A stretch of 64,000 nucleotides of DNA from an uncultured SAR86 cluster bacterium. Lineage in GTDB: Bacteria > Pseudomonadota > Gammaproteobacteria > Magnimaribacterales > AG-339-G14. The position numbers and the translations under genes are program-made. Positions within the stretch are counted from its first letter, which is position 1; every line of letters starts with the position of its first letter. The stretch covers positions 85,783 to 149,782 of the forward strand of contig CACOBG010000002.1 in the NCBI GenBank assembly GCA_902625415.1, given 5' to 3'. This document shows positions 8,052 through 18,007 of this stretch, piece after piece. Below the pieces are notes generated by a model, which had not been told where the DNA came from, searched no databases, and saw only the letters and a program-made list of their open reading frames with translations.

Positions 8052-9953
8052 ATGAGAGCATTACACGATTTAGTTATTAGAAACGGAAAAATTGTAGATG
8101 GCAGCGGAAAAAAACCTTTTCATGGCGATGTTGCTATCGATAATGGAAAGATATCTGCAGTAGGAATCGTTGAAAATCCTGGCAAAAAGGAAATTGACGC
8201 AAAAGGAAACATTGTCACTCCTGGGTGGGTAGACATTCATACTCATTATGATGGTCAAGTTTGTTGGGACCCATATTTGACCCCATCAAGCTGGCATGGT
8301 GTAACAACAGTTGTCATGGGAAATTGTGGAGTCGGTTTTGCTCCGGTAAAACCTGGCGATGAGGAATTTTTAATTCAATTGATGGAAGGAGTTGAAGACA
8401 TACCTGGTACGGCTCTCCATGAGGGAGTTGATTGGAATTGGGAAACTTTTCCAGAGTTTTTAGATGCGATAGAAAAAAAAGATTTTGTTATGGATCTAGG
8501 TTTTATGATTGGACATGGCCCTTTGAGAAGTTATGTTATGGGATACGAAAGATGTCAAAATCAAGTTGATGCCTCAAAAGAAGAAATTTCCAAAATGTCA
8601 GATATTGTCACTGAAGCTATTGAATCTGGCGCCTTAGGGTTTAGTACTTCTAGAACAATTCTACATCGAGATGTTCACGGAGTTTATGTTCCTGGAACCG
8701 AAGCAAGTTCGGAAGAAATGAAATCTTTAGCTTTTGCAATTGATAAAGCAGGCGAGGGAACTTTGGAAATTGTTTCCGATTGGCTTGATAAAGAAATCGA
8801 AATGTCTTGGATGAGAGAATACGTTGAAAAAAGCGATTGTGGACTGACAGTTCTTCAGACAAGTGGCGATGCAGTAAAAACAATTTTATTTTGCGAAGAA
8901 CAGTTTTTAAAAGGTAAAAACGTTAGACCTCAATTTCCAGGAAGGAATGTGGGCATGATGTTTGGTTTGGAAAGCTCTTTGCATCCTTTTATAGGCCATC
9001 CTTCTTATCGAGAAATAGCAGATCTTCCTTTATCTGAGAGGGTAAAAATTATGAAAGATCCTGCTTTTAAGGAAAAATTACTTAATGAAAAGCCTAACTT
9101 TGTTTCTGAAATAGAAAAATCAATGAACGAGCAAGGTAGTACCAAATCCCAAGAAGAAATCAAAGAAGCAGCTAACTTAGGCCTTAAACTCATTTCCAAC
9201 TACGATACTCAATTCATTTTAGGAGATCCTCCTAACTATGAACCTGGAAAAGAAGACAGTATTGCAGCTTTAGCAGAGTCTAAAGGCATAGCTGAACTTG
9301 AAGTCATTTATGACGAATTTCTTAAAAACGAAGGCACTAATTTAGTTTATGCCTGTTTTACCCCTTATGAAAATCATAAATTAGATTTTGTAGAGCGAGC
9401 TTACGGTCTTAAATCCTCTGTAGCTGGCGGAAGCGATGGCGGAGCTCATTGTGGTCTGATATGTGATGCCAGTATGCCAACAACTAATCTATCACACTGG
9501 GCAAGAGACAGAGAGGCTGGTAAAAAAATTCCGATTGAATTAATTGTAAGAAAACAAACTAAGGATACTGCTGAAACTTATGGTTTGTTTGACCGAGGGG
9601 AAATTAAAACAGGAATGTTAGCTGATCTGAATATCATTGATTTCGAGAAGCTTAATGTTACTCATCCTAAAATGGTATACGATCTGCCTTTGGGAGGAAG
9701 AAGATTAATTCAAACCTCTTCAGGTTACTTAGCTACAGTTAAGAGCGGTGAAGTAGTCTACGAAGCTGGTGAAGCGACAGGAATTCTTCCAGGAAAATTA
9801 ATTCGAGGAAAACAAACTTGTGAAGTAAAAACGGAAAAAGAAAGGGTACCTTTCATTGACCGAACTCTTCGTTTAATGTCTGTTAAAGCTTTTAAATTAC
9901 TCTGGAATTTAAGAAAAAACTCAGTTAAAACAACTGTTGTTTCTGACGACTAA
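8052..9953 (+). CDS. N-acyl-D-amino-acid deacylase-like amidohydrolase
   Basis: LVIRNGKIVDGSGKKPFHGDVAIDNGKI, GWVDIHTHYDGQ, GVTTVVMGNCGVGFAP. Start set at ATG 8052 because the TTG at 8016 lies in the -35. Confidence 0.85.
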   Translation: MRALHDLVIRNGKIVDGSGKKPFHGDVAIDNGKISAVGIVENPGKKEIDAKGNIVTPGWVDIHTHYDGQVCWDPYLTPSSWHGVTTVVMGNCGVGFAPVKPGDEEFLIQLMEGVEDIPGTALHEGVDWNWETFPEFLDAIEKKDFVMDLGFMIGHGPLRSYVMGYERCQNQVDASKEEISKMSDIVTEAIESGALGFSTSRTILHRDVHGVYVPGTEASSEEMKSLAFAIDKAGEGTLEIVSDWLDKEIEMSWMREYVEKSDCGLTVLQTSGDAVKTILFCEEQFLKGKNVRPQFPGRNVGMMFGLESSLHPFIGHPSYREIADLPLSERVKIMKDPAFKEKLLNEKPNFVSEIEKSMNEQGSTKSQEEIKEAANLGLKLISNYDTQFILGDPPNYEPGKEDSIAALAESKGIAELEVIYDEFLKNEGTNLVYACFTPYENHKLDFVERAYGLKSSVAGGSDGGAHCGLICDASMPTTNLSHWARDREAGKKIPIELIVRKQTKDTAETYGLFDRGEIKTGMLADLNIIDFEKLNVTHPKMVYDLPLGGRRLIQTSSGYLATVKSGEVVYEAGEATGILPGKLIRGKQTCEVKTEKERVPFIDRTLRLMSVKAFKLLWNLRKNSVKTTVVSDD

Positions 9954-11281
9954 ACTGAAGCTTCCAGATTAGCTTTATCTCTTGCATACCTTCGCCCAGC
10001 AAAGTAATAACATGGGATGGCAAGAGATCCGATAAAACCAAAGATTAATAAAGCCCAAGTATAAGGTTCTGCAATGGTACCTTTAGTTATATCAATCATA
10101 ATTCCTGCTCCTAAGGAACCGATAGTAAGGCCAATTAAGTTTATACAAAGTATGTAGAAAGCAACGATTGTCGCTCTAATTTTCTCTGGAACTAACTCTT
10201 GAACAGTAGAAAAAGTGGGGCCATAAAAACATCCCAACTGAAAATAACCAAGGACTACACCAACCCAAAAAATTACTGTTGTTGGTTCCACAAATCGATA
10301 GATTACACCTATCGGTAATAAAATAAGAGATAACCAAAATAAGAAAATTGGTCTACCCTGATTTGTTTTCTCTAACCACCAGTCACTCACTAGCCCACCA
10401 AACAAAACTCCCGCTAGTCCGGCAAAGACAGCGATGATTCCAGATATTTGAGCGATGACACTTCTATCAAAACCTCTTTCCTCAACTAGCCATATTTGCT
10501 CAAAGGCGGCTGCACCAAGAATAATATGATAAAAAACTCCCCCAGAAATGGTGAGTGTTAGAGCAGGTGATTTTTTTAAAGCATTAACCAAGATTGTCAT
10601 TACTTCCGAGAAAGATAGTTTCTCTTCTTGGGCTTCGATTAAATTTTGACTTTCAACTCTTTTTTTATCTTTAAAGAGCAACATGCAAAGTCCTAAGAAA
10701 ACACCCAGGATTCCTAACATATAAAAGCATCCACGCCACCCAATCGTTTCTCCAAGCAAGCCTTCTAAAAAAATTGGTGATTTTATATCCGCAACAAACC
10801 CAACCAATAAAAGACTAATCGCAACCCCTAAGGGAACTCCTAAGTAATAAAATCCAGCAGCAAACCCCATCCTTTTTGGTGGGAAGGCATCGCCCAAAAG
10901 AGACATTGAGGTTGGGGTTATAATTGATTCACCGACACCAATAAACATTCTCGGCAGAGCTAAAGTAATAAATCCTTTGGCTGCACCTGAGGCCATTGTA
11001 AAAACACTCCAAAGTACTACTCCAAAAGCAATCAACTTAGATCTATTCACCCGATCAGCTAGAGCTCCCATGAACAGACCCATTATTGAGTAAAAGAAAA
11101 TAAAAGCTAAAGAGGTAAGCAGTCCAAATTGCCAACCTGTAAGCTCCAGTTCTGGAACAATATAGTTGGCAAAACTTGCGATTAATTGTCTATCTGTAAT
11201 ATTGAGAAGATTTAATACAGTTAGAAAAAAAAGAAGTCTATATGGATTCATACTTATAGGATATTGTGAAAGAATTATCAT
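9950..11281 (-). CDS. MFS transporter
   Basis: Many TM segments and an MFS motif (GALADRVNRSKLIAFG); an internal ATG at 11251 is an alternative start. Confidence 0.85.
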   Translation of the reverse strand: MIILSQYPISMNPYRLLFFLTVLNLLNITDRQLIASFANYIVPELELTGWQFGLLTSLAFIFFYSIMGLFMGALADRVNRSKLIAFGVVLWSVFTMASGAAKGFITLALPRMFIGVGESIITPTSMSLLGDAFPPKRMGFAAGFYYLGVPLGVAISLLLVGFVADIKSPIFLEGLLGETIGWRGCFYMLGILGVFLGLCMLLFKDKKRVESQNLIEAQEEKLSFSEVMTILVNALKKSPALTLTISGGVFYHIILGAAAFEQIWLVEERGFDRSVIAQISGIIAVFAGLAGVLFGGLVSDWWLEKTNQGRPIFLFWLSLILLPIGVIYRFVEPTTVIFWVGVVLGYFQLGCFYGPTFSTVQELVPEKIRATIVAFYILCINLIGLTIGSLGAGIMIDITKGTIAEPYTWALLIFGFIGSLAIPCYYFAGRRYARDKANLEASV

Positions 11282-11310
11282 AGTATAGGATTTTTAAAAA
11301 AATATAAAAA

Positions 11311-11910
11311 ATGTTTGTTTTGGGCGTAACAGGTGGAATTGGGTCTGGCAAATCAGCCGCAACTGATATTTTTTCCTCTCTGGGAATTAAGATAGTCGAT
11401 GCTGATGTTCTATCAAGAGTCCCCGTTCAAAAAGGAGAAGCAGGCCTTTTTGAGATAGAAAAAAGATATGGTTCTGAAATTCTTCTTGCAACAGGCGAAC
11501 TGGATAGAAAAAAATTAAGAGAAATAATATTTGAAAAAGAAGAGGAAAAAGATTGGTTAGAAAATTTACTTCATCCTCTTATAGCAGATTTAATTAAAGA
11601 GGAATTAAAATCATCTTCTTCCAAGTATACAATCCTTGCCTCACCATTGTTGTTCGAAACTAAACAGTCCGATTATTGCGATGAAGTACTGGTTATTGAT
11701 GTATCTGAGAAAACTCAAATTTTCAGAACAAAAACACGAGACGATGTTCCAGAAGAACAAGTGAAAACTATAATTCTTTCGCAAATAAATCGTTCTGAAA
11801 GACTCAGATTAGCAACTCACATTATAAAAAATGAAGATACTTTAGATGATCTAAAAAAAGCTGTAACAGAATTACATCAAAAAATAATTATTCAAATTGA
11901 AACCAAATGA
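11311..11910 (+). CDS. coaE: Dephospho-CoA kinase
   Basis: FVLGVTGGIGSGKSAATDIF P-loop, VDADVLSR; next to yacG. Confidence 0.95.
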   Translation: MFVLGVTGGIGSGKSAATDIFSSLGIKIVDADVLSRVPVQKGEAGLFEIEKRYGSEILLATGELDRKKLREIIFEKEEEKDWLENLLHPLIADLIKEELKSSSSKYTILASPLLFETKQSDYCDEVLVIDVSEKTQIFRTKTRDDVPEEQVKTIILSQINRSERLRLATHIIKNEDTLDDLKKAVTELHQKIIIQIETK

Positions 11911-12059
11911 AATGTCCAAGTTGTAAAGAAGAAATTTCAGAAAGTGCTGATAAAAAATTTAGACCTTTCTGCTCAGAAAGGTGCCGCTCTCTGGACCTGT
12001 CAGATTGGCTTAACGAAAGAAATGTTATTTCTTCGGACTTATCTCATTCAGAAGATTGA
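11907..12059 (+). CDS. yacG: YacG zinc-binding protein (50 aa, absent from ORF track)
   Basis: MKCPSCKEEISESADKKFRPFCSERCRSLDLSDWLNE: CPxC plus CSERC; ATGA overlap with coaE stop. Confidence 0.9.
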   Translation: MKCPSCKEEISESADKKFRPFCSERCRSLDLSDWLNERNVISSDLSHSED

Positions 12060-12586
12060 AAAAATCCACTTATACCTGCAATACCTTGAGCACCATTTTC
12101 TTTTGCAATTGTAAGATCTTCTTGCTTTAAACCTCCTAATGCAAAACTTGGTCCTGGAAATAGCTTGGCCAGTTTAGAAAATTTCTCCCAGCCCAGTGCA
12201 GGATTTTTATTAACAACATTTTTTATTGGAGAGATAAATATATAATCCAGTCCAAGTTGTGCAGCTTTAATGACTTCTTTTTTATTATGACATGAAGCAC
12301 CTGTCAAAGAGGAACTCAACTGATTTGTTTCTATCAAATCTCTAGAGGTTAGATGTAGGCTTTCATGATCGGAAATATTTTTTCCCAACCCTGAATTTAA
12401 AATTACTTTGCCTCCCTTATTTTCATAAATTTCTTTGGTTTTATTCCAATGCTCTGATGAAAAATACATTACATCCACTCTGTAGATCAAGTAATTTGAA
12501 GTATCAGATAGTTTTTCAATCAGAGAAAAGAAGTTTTCTGGAATTTTTTTTGGAGTTATTGGAATAAAACTAGCTTCTGTAATCAC
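12044..12586 (-). CDS. Stand-alone TenI/thiamine-phosphate-synthase-like domain protein
   Basis: HLTSRDL, GASCHNKKEVIKAAQLGLDYIFISPI, FALGGLKQEDLTIAKENGAQGIAGISGF; located argJ-x-yacG. Confidence 0.7.
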   Translation of the reverse strand: MITEASFIPITPKKIPENFFSLIEKLSDTSNYLIYRVDVMYFSSEHWNKTKEIYENKGGKVILNSGLGKNISDHESLHLTSRDLIETNQLSSSLTGASCHNKKEVIKAAQLGLDYIFISPIKNVVNKNPALGWEKFSKLAKLFPGPSFALGGLKQEDLTIAKENGAQGIAGISGFFQSSE

Positions 12587-13745
12587 TATTGATTGATATG
12601 TACTCTGGGGATAGGTCTGATGTCATGACAAGAGCCGATTGTTTAGATTTCCCAAGATTGATTTCGATATTGATTGTTTTTTTTCTAAATTCCTTTTTGC
12701 CTTTTGCTTCAGAATATTTTGGACTTAGATTTCCATTGACTAAAACCGGATGACCTCCAATTTTTAGTGATAGATTTTTCATATCAAACTCTTTTTCATC
12801 AGCATTTCCTGCAGCAGTAATAATTCTGCCCCAATTGGGATCTTCACCGAATGCGGCTGTTTTAACCAAAGGAGAGTTTGCAACTTTTAAAGCAACTTTC
12901 TTAGAAGCTTTATAAGAGCTTAATCCCGAAACTTTAATTTTAATGAGTTTGGTCGCACCTTCTCCATCTAAAACCATCTTTTCAGCTAATTCTCTAAAGA
13001 CCTCAAAAAAGTTATTCTTAATTTTTTTCTGATATTTCTTAAAGTCACTTTTTTTCTCTGAGGTTGTTGCAAAAATACTGGAATCACTTGGAGATTGATC
13101 TCCATCAATGGAGATGGCATTAAATGTTTGATCGCAAATATCCTTGTGTAATTTCTTCAACTGAATTTTTGAAAGTATTAGATCCGTAAAAATAAAACTC
13201 AGGGTAGTTGCCATATTCGGTTCAATCATCCCAACTCCTTTTGCAACGCCGATTACATTAATTTTTTGACTCCCTAGTTTAAATTCCCTTTTTACTACTT
13301 TATGTCGAGTGTCTGTAGTCATTATTGCATTAGCAAAGTCTTCCCAAGAATTTTTACCTAACTGATTAGTACATTTTTTAAACGCTTGAGAAAGCTTTTT
13401 AGTGTCAAGCAATTCTCCTACCACGCCAGTAGAAAAGGGCAGGATATTGTCTTTGGATACATTTAATGAAGAGGAAACATGATCAATGAGTTTTTCAGAA
13501 TCTTTTTTTCCTTTCTTGCCGGTTGCAGCATTTGCATTTCCAGCATTGACCATCAAGACTTTTGGTTCTGAAATATTTTTATTTATTTTTTCCAAACATA
13601 TTTCAACAGGTGCAGACTTAAATTTATTTGAGGTAAACAAGCCAGACCAAATTGCTTTCTTCTCAAGTTTTACTATTGAGGTATCCAATCTAGTTCCATA
13701 CTTCGTCTTGGAGGATGCGCAACCAATTTTTATATCTTTCAACAT
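12570..13745 (-). CDS. argJ: Glutamate N-acetyltransferase / amino-acid acetyltransferase
   Basis: VNAGNANAATG, GVAKGVGMIEPNMATTLSFIFTD, FGEDPNWGRIITAAGNA. Confidence 0.93.
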   Translation of the reverse strand: MLKDIKIGCASSKTKYGTRLDTSIVKLEKKAIWSGLFTSNKFKSAPVEICLEKINKNISEPKVLMVNAGNANAATGKKGKKDSEKLIDHVSSSLNVSKDNILPFSTGVVGELLDTKKLSQAFKKCTNQLGKNSWEDFANAIMTTDTRHKVVKREFKLGSQKINVIGVAKGVGMIEPNMATTLSFIFTDLILSKIQLKKLHKDICDQTFNAISIDGDQSPSDSSIFATTSEKKSDFKKYQKKIKNNFFEVFRELAEKMVLDGEGATKLIKIKVSGLSSYKASKKVALKVANSPLVKTAAFGEDPNWGRIITAAGNADEKEFDMKNLSLKIGGHPVLVNGNLSPKYSEAKGKKEFRKKTINIEINLGKSKQSALVMTSDLSPEYISINSDYRS

Positions 13746-16378
13746 TATCTTTTTTTCTTTTTTCTGTTAGCTTTTGCTTGTAGTCTTCTTAAACGTCTAT
13801 TTCCCTCTACTGGTTGATCGTTATTAGATGCTTGTTGGTTAGACACAGAGTTATCCACAAATGCTGATGGAGAATTTTCGTGCACAGTTTTAGTTTTTTC
13901 CAAGACCTCTCTAGATTTCATCTTTTCAATTTCTTGTTCGTCTTCAGGTTTTACTTCGACACGGCAAAGGAATCTTGTAGATTCTTTTTTTATTGTTTCG
14001 AGAAGTTGTTCAAACATTTCAAACGCTTCTCTTTTGTATTCAAGACGCGGATCTTTTCCTGCATAACTTCGAAACCCAATGTTTTGTCTGAGCGAATCAA
14101 GTTGATTGATATGATTCTTCCAACTTTGATCAATAACCTGCAGGATGATTTGATTTTCCAATTGAGAATAAACGTTTGGAAATTTATTTCTTTTTTCTAA
14201 GTAAATTTTGTCAGCAAAATCCAAAAGCTTATTAAGCACCTCTTGAGTGTTGGATTCACTATTTTCTAATTCAGTTTTTAAATTAAATTGCAAATTAAAT
14301 TCAGATTCTAGGATATTTGTTAGTTCATCAACTTTCCAGTTGACTTCTATTTCATATTCAGGAATTTGAGCTTCAAAAGTCGAGCTCAAAACATCAGCTC
14401 GCATATTTGAAATTAAGTCGTCTAAATCATTGTCTTCTAATATTTCTTTTCTTTGCTTATAAATTACCTGCCTTTGTTCATTCAAGACATCATCAAATTC
14501 TAGAATTCTTTTACGTATATCAAAATTCCTACCTTCAACTCGTCGTTGAGCTCGTTCTATAGAATTGGTTAACATTTTATGTTCTATCGATTCTCCTTTT
14601 TTCATTCCACCAAAGGATTGCATAAGAGCTTTCATTCGGTCAGGAGCAAATATTTTGAGCAAGCCATCATCTAGTGATAAGAAAAATTGAGAAGAACCGG
14701 GGTCACCTTGTCGTCCTGACCTACCTCTCAACTGATTATCAATTCTTCGAGATTCATGTCTTTCGGTACCGATGACATGTAATCCTCCCAATTCAACAAT
14801 TTCCTTTCTGGCTGCTGCAGATTCAGGGAATCCTCCAAGGACAATATCTGTTCCTCTTCCAGCCATATTTGTAGCTATTGTCACAGCTTTTTCTTTTCCA
14901 GCTTGGGAAATTATTTCTGCTTCTTGTTGATTTTGTTTGGCATTTAAAACACGATGAGGAATATTTAATGTATCCAGTTTTTTTGACAAAACTTCAGAGT
15001 TCTCAACAGATATGGTGCCGACAAGAATGGGATTACCTTTTTCGTGATAAGTCTTTATCTCATCGATGATGGCATCATTTTTTTCATCCTCTGTGAGATA
15101 AATTTTATCGTTTTTGTCTTCTCTGACCATTGGAAGATTTGTTGGAATAGAAATTGCCTCCAAAGAATAAATTTCATCAAATTCTCTAGCTTCTGTTTTG
15201 GCAGTTCCTGTCATGCCTGACAGCTTCTCAAACATCCTAAAGAAGTTTTGAAAAGTAGTAGACGCAAGTGTTTGACTTTCAACTTGAATGTCCAAATTTT
15301 CTTTTAATTCTAGAGCCTGATGCACTCCATCAGAAAGTCTTCTGCCTGGCATCGCTCGACCTGAATTGGTATCAATTAAGATGACTTTTCCATTTTGAAC
15401 TATGTAATCGGTATTTTTTTCAAACAGTGTTTCAGCCCTAACAAGAGCTTGGACCATATTCAGAAGTTTTAAGTTTTCACTAGCATACAAACTCACAGAA
15501 TCCTCGAGGAGGTTATTTTGCTTGAGATAATTTTCTATTTTTTCATGCCCATTTTCGGTAATTTCTATTGATCTGGATTGCAGATCTATAGTGAAGTCTC
15601 CTGCTTTCACGACTTCTTCTTTTTCAAAATCAAACTCTTCCTCAGTGAGACTTTTCACTACCGGCTTAAGCTTTCTATAGAGGGGTCCATTATCCTCTGC
15701 AACGCCACTTATTATTAAAGGAGTTCTGGCTTCATCGATTAATATCGAATCCACTTCGTCTACCACCACAAAATAAGGGTCTCTTTGAAGACGATCTTCC
15801 TCTCTGAGAACCATATTATCCCTGAGGTAATCAAAGCCTAGCTCGTTGTTTGTGGCATAAACGACGTCTTTGGCATAGTTTTCTTTTTTCTCTAAAGGAT
15901 TAAGTTCTGGAGTGATATATCCAACATTCATTCCCAAGCCTTCGAAAATTGGAGCCATCCAGTTTGCATCTCTTTTAGCCAAGTATTCATTTGCAGTAAC
16001 CACAATGACACTTTTTCCAGTAAGTGCATTGAGATAACAGGGTAAGGTTGCAACCAATGTCTTTCCTTCTCCCGTTGCCATTTCAGCAATCATGCCTTGA
16101 TTTAAAATGGCACCACCAATTAATTGACAATCGTAGTGACGAAGTCCTAAAAATCTTTTGCTTGATTCTCTTACAGCTGCAAACGCCTCTGGCATGATGT
16201 CTTCTAAACTTGAACCTTCGGAAAGTCTTTCTTTTAATTTACTAGTTGTATTTTTAAGTTCTTCGTTTGTAAAAGAATCAAAGTTTTGTTCTAAATCATT
16301 TATTGAATTTACAACGCTTCCGAGTTTACGTAAAACTCGCTTGTCTTTGTTTCCAAATAAGAATGACAATATGGACAT
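13745..16378 (-). CDS. secA: Preprotein translocase ATPase SecA
   Basis: MATGEGKTLVATLP, VVDEVDSILIDEARTPLIISG, RRIDNQLRGRSGRQGDPGSSQFFLSLDD. Confidence 0.98.
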   Translation of the reverse strand: MSILSFLFGNKDKRVLRKLGSVVNSINDLEQNFDSFTNEELKNTTSKLKERLSEGSSLEDIMPEAFAAVRESSKRFLGLRHYDCQLIGGAILNQGMIAEMATGEGKTLVATLPCYLNALTGKSVIVVTANEYLAKRDANWMAPIFEGLGMNVGYITPELNPLEKKENYAKDVVYATNNELGFDYLRDNMVLREEDRLQRDPYFVVVDEVDSILIDEARTPLIISGVAEDNGPLYRKLKPVVKSLTEEEFDFEKEEVVKAGDFTIDLQSRSIEITENGHEKIENYLKQNNLLEDSVSLYASENLKLLNMVQALVRAETLFEKNTDYIVQNGKVILIDTNSGRAMPGRRLSDGVHQALELKENLDIQVESQTLASTTFQNFFRMFEKLSGMTGTAKTEAREFDEIYSLEAISIPTNLPMVREDKNDKIYLTEDEKNDAIIDEIKTYHEKGNPILVGTISVENSEVLSKKLDTLNIPHRVLNAKQNQQEAEIISQAGKEKAVTIATNMAGRGTDIVLGGFPESAAARKEIVELGGLHVIGTERHESRRIDNQLRGRSGRQGDPGSSQFFLSLDDGLLKIFAPDRMKALMQSFGGMKKGESIEHKMLTNSIERAQRRVEGRNFDIRKRILEFDDVLNEQRQVIYKQRKEILEDNDLDDLISNMRADVLSSTFEAQIPEYEIEVNWKVDELTNILESEFNLQFNLKTELENSESNTQEVLNKLLDFADKIYLEKRNKFPNVYSQLENQIILQVIDQSWKNHINQLDSLRQNIGFRSYAGKDPRLEYKREAFEMFEQLLETIKKESTRFLCRVEVKPEDEQEIEKMKSREVLEKTKTVHENSPSAFVDNSVSNQQASNNDQPVEGNRRLRRLQAKANRKKKKR

Positions 16379-16380
16379 GT

Positions 16381-17301
16381 TTATCCAAGACTAGGGTCGA
16401 TGATAGGTTCTATATAATCAATAATAGGATTATCACTTTCAGAAGAAATGAGCTCCCATGAATTTGGAACTTCAATTAATTTTCTTAAAAGCAAGTTGTT
16501 TTGTGTATGTCCAGATTTATATCCCTCAAATTCTCCAATAAGATTATGTTGCAATAAATATAAGTCTCCGATTACATCCAAAATTTTATGTTTAACCAAC
16601 TCATCTTTAGATCGCAAACCTTCTTCGTTTAAGATTTCATTATCTTTGATAGCGATAGCATTTTTTTGACTAGCCCCCAGCGAAAGAGAATTCTTTTTTG
16701 CTGCTTCAAGATCTTCCATAAAGCCATAAGTCCTTGATCTTGAAATTTCTTTTAAATATGTCGTTGAATTAAAATCAACTGTGGTTTTTCTTGATAAGCC
16801 TTTCCTAACTTCGTCGTCATAAACAAGTGAATGAGTCACTTTGAAACCATCGTAAGGAGAAAGTTTTGCCCAAGCACCATTATCTGTGAATATCGAAACT
16901 TCCTTTTTAATTTTTATAAACTTTTTTGGTTTTGTTTGTTCTTTTATCCCTGCAGACTGAATTAAGAAGACAAAAGGACTGGCACTACCATCCATAATTG
17001 GAACTTCTCTATCATTTATTTCGACAGTTACATTATCTATGCCAAGCCCAGCAAAGGCAGACATCAAGTGTTCAACAGTAGCTATTTCAATTTCACCGAA
17101 TTTAAGTGTTGTTGCCAGAGTAGTTGGCCCGACATTTTCTACAACTGCCTTAATTTCAACATAGGGATCTAAATCTACTCTTCTGAAGACAATACCTTGA
17201 TCTTCTTCGGCTGGGAGAAGATTAATTACAATTTTTCTTCCTGAATGAACGCCAATTCCCGTCGCTTTTATTGGATTTGTAAGTGTTCGTTGTACTAACA
17301 T
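16381..17301 (-). CDS. lpxC: UDP-3-O-acyl-N-acetylglucosamine deacetylase
   Basis: GIGVHSGRKI, IATVEHLMSAFAGLGIDN, HKILDVIGDLYLL, YKSGHTQNN. Confidence 0.95.
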   Translation of the reverse strand: MLVQRTLTNPIKATGIGVHSGRKIVINLLPAEEDQGIVFRRVDLDPYVEIKAVVENVGPTTLATTLKFGEIEIATVEHLMSAFAGLGIDNVTVEINDREVPIMDGSASPFVFLIQSAGIKEQTKPKKFIKIKKEVSIFTDNGAWAKLSPYDGFKVTHSLVYDDEVRKGLSRKTTVDFNSTTYLKEISRSRTYGFMEDLEAAKKNSLSLGASQKNAIAIKDNEILNEEGLRSKDELVKHKILDVIGDLYLLQHNLIGEFEGYKSGHTQNNLLLRKLIEVPNSWELISSESDNPIIDYIEPIIDPSLG

Positions 17302-18005
17302 TACTCTTTAATTCTTTGTTTTCTAGCTTCAAATAGGATAACAGAACAAGCATTAGATACGTTAAGACTTTCTATTTGATCATTCATGGGAATTCTTATC
17401 ATTTCGTCTATATCTTTTTTTAGATTTGGCTTTATGCCTTCGCCTTCGGAACCCATTATAATAGCCGTAGGCAAGTTAAAATCACACTCATAATATTTTT
17501 TTTCAGCAGTTCCATCGCATCCAAGAATATTGAAATTTAAAGTTTTAAGATTCTTTAGTAGATACTTGATATTGTTAACAATAACAAAAGGTATAATCTC
17601 TGAAGCACCTTTGGAAACTTTTCTTACTGTTTCGGTAAGATGACAAGCTCTATTTTTGGAGACTATTACCGCATCTATATTTGCTGCTAAAGCACTTCTT
17701 AATATTGAACCCACATTTTGTGGATCCATGACATGATCCAAAATCAGTAGCAGTGAATTCTCTTTTTGATTAATCAATTTTTCTAGAAAATTAATATCTT
17801 TTATTTGAGATGGTTTGAAAATAGCTGATAGTTTTTTATCTTTGTTAAATGAGATAGCTAAATCTTTTTCTTTTGCAAGTGAAATCAATTCCAAAGTCTT
17901 TTTGTTATTTTTATCCTTTGGAAAAGAAAGTTCTTCAATATTCTGAGGGAGGTTATCAAGTAAAGTTTTGATAAAGTTTTGATCAATAGTTTCCAACTTT
18001 TTCAT
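17301..18005 (-). CDS. rlmB: SpoU-family 23S rRNA 2'-O-methyltransferase (RlmB-like)
   Basis: LDHVMDPQNVGSILRSALA, IMGSEGEGI, IPMNDQIESLNVSNACSVILFEARKQR; next to rnr. Confidence 0.88.
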   Translation of the reverse strand: MKKLETIDQNFIKTLLDNLPQNIEELSFPKDKNNKKTLELISLAKEKDLAISFNKDKKLSAIFKPSQIKDINFLEKLINQKENSLLLILDHVMDPQNVGSILRSALAANIDAVIVSKNRACHLTETVRKVSKGASEIIPFVIVNNIKYLLKNLKTLNFNILGCDGTAEKKYYECDFNLPTAIIMGSEGEGIKPNLKKDIDEMIRIPMNDQIESLNVSNACSVILFEARKQRIKE

Positions 18006-18007
18006 GC

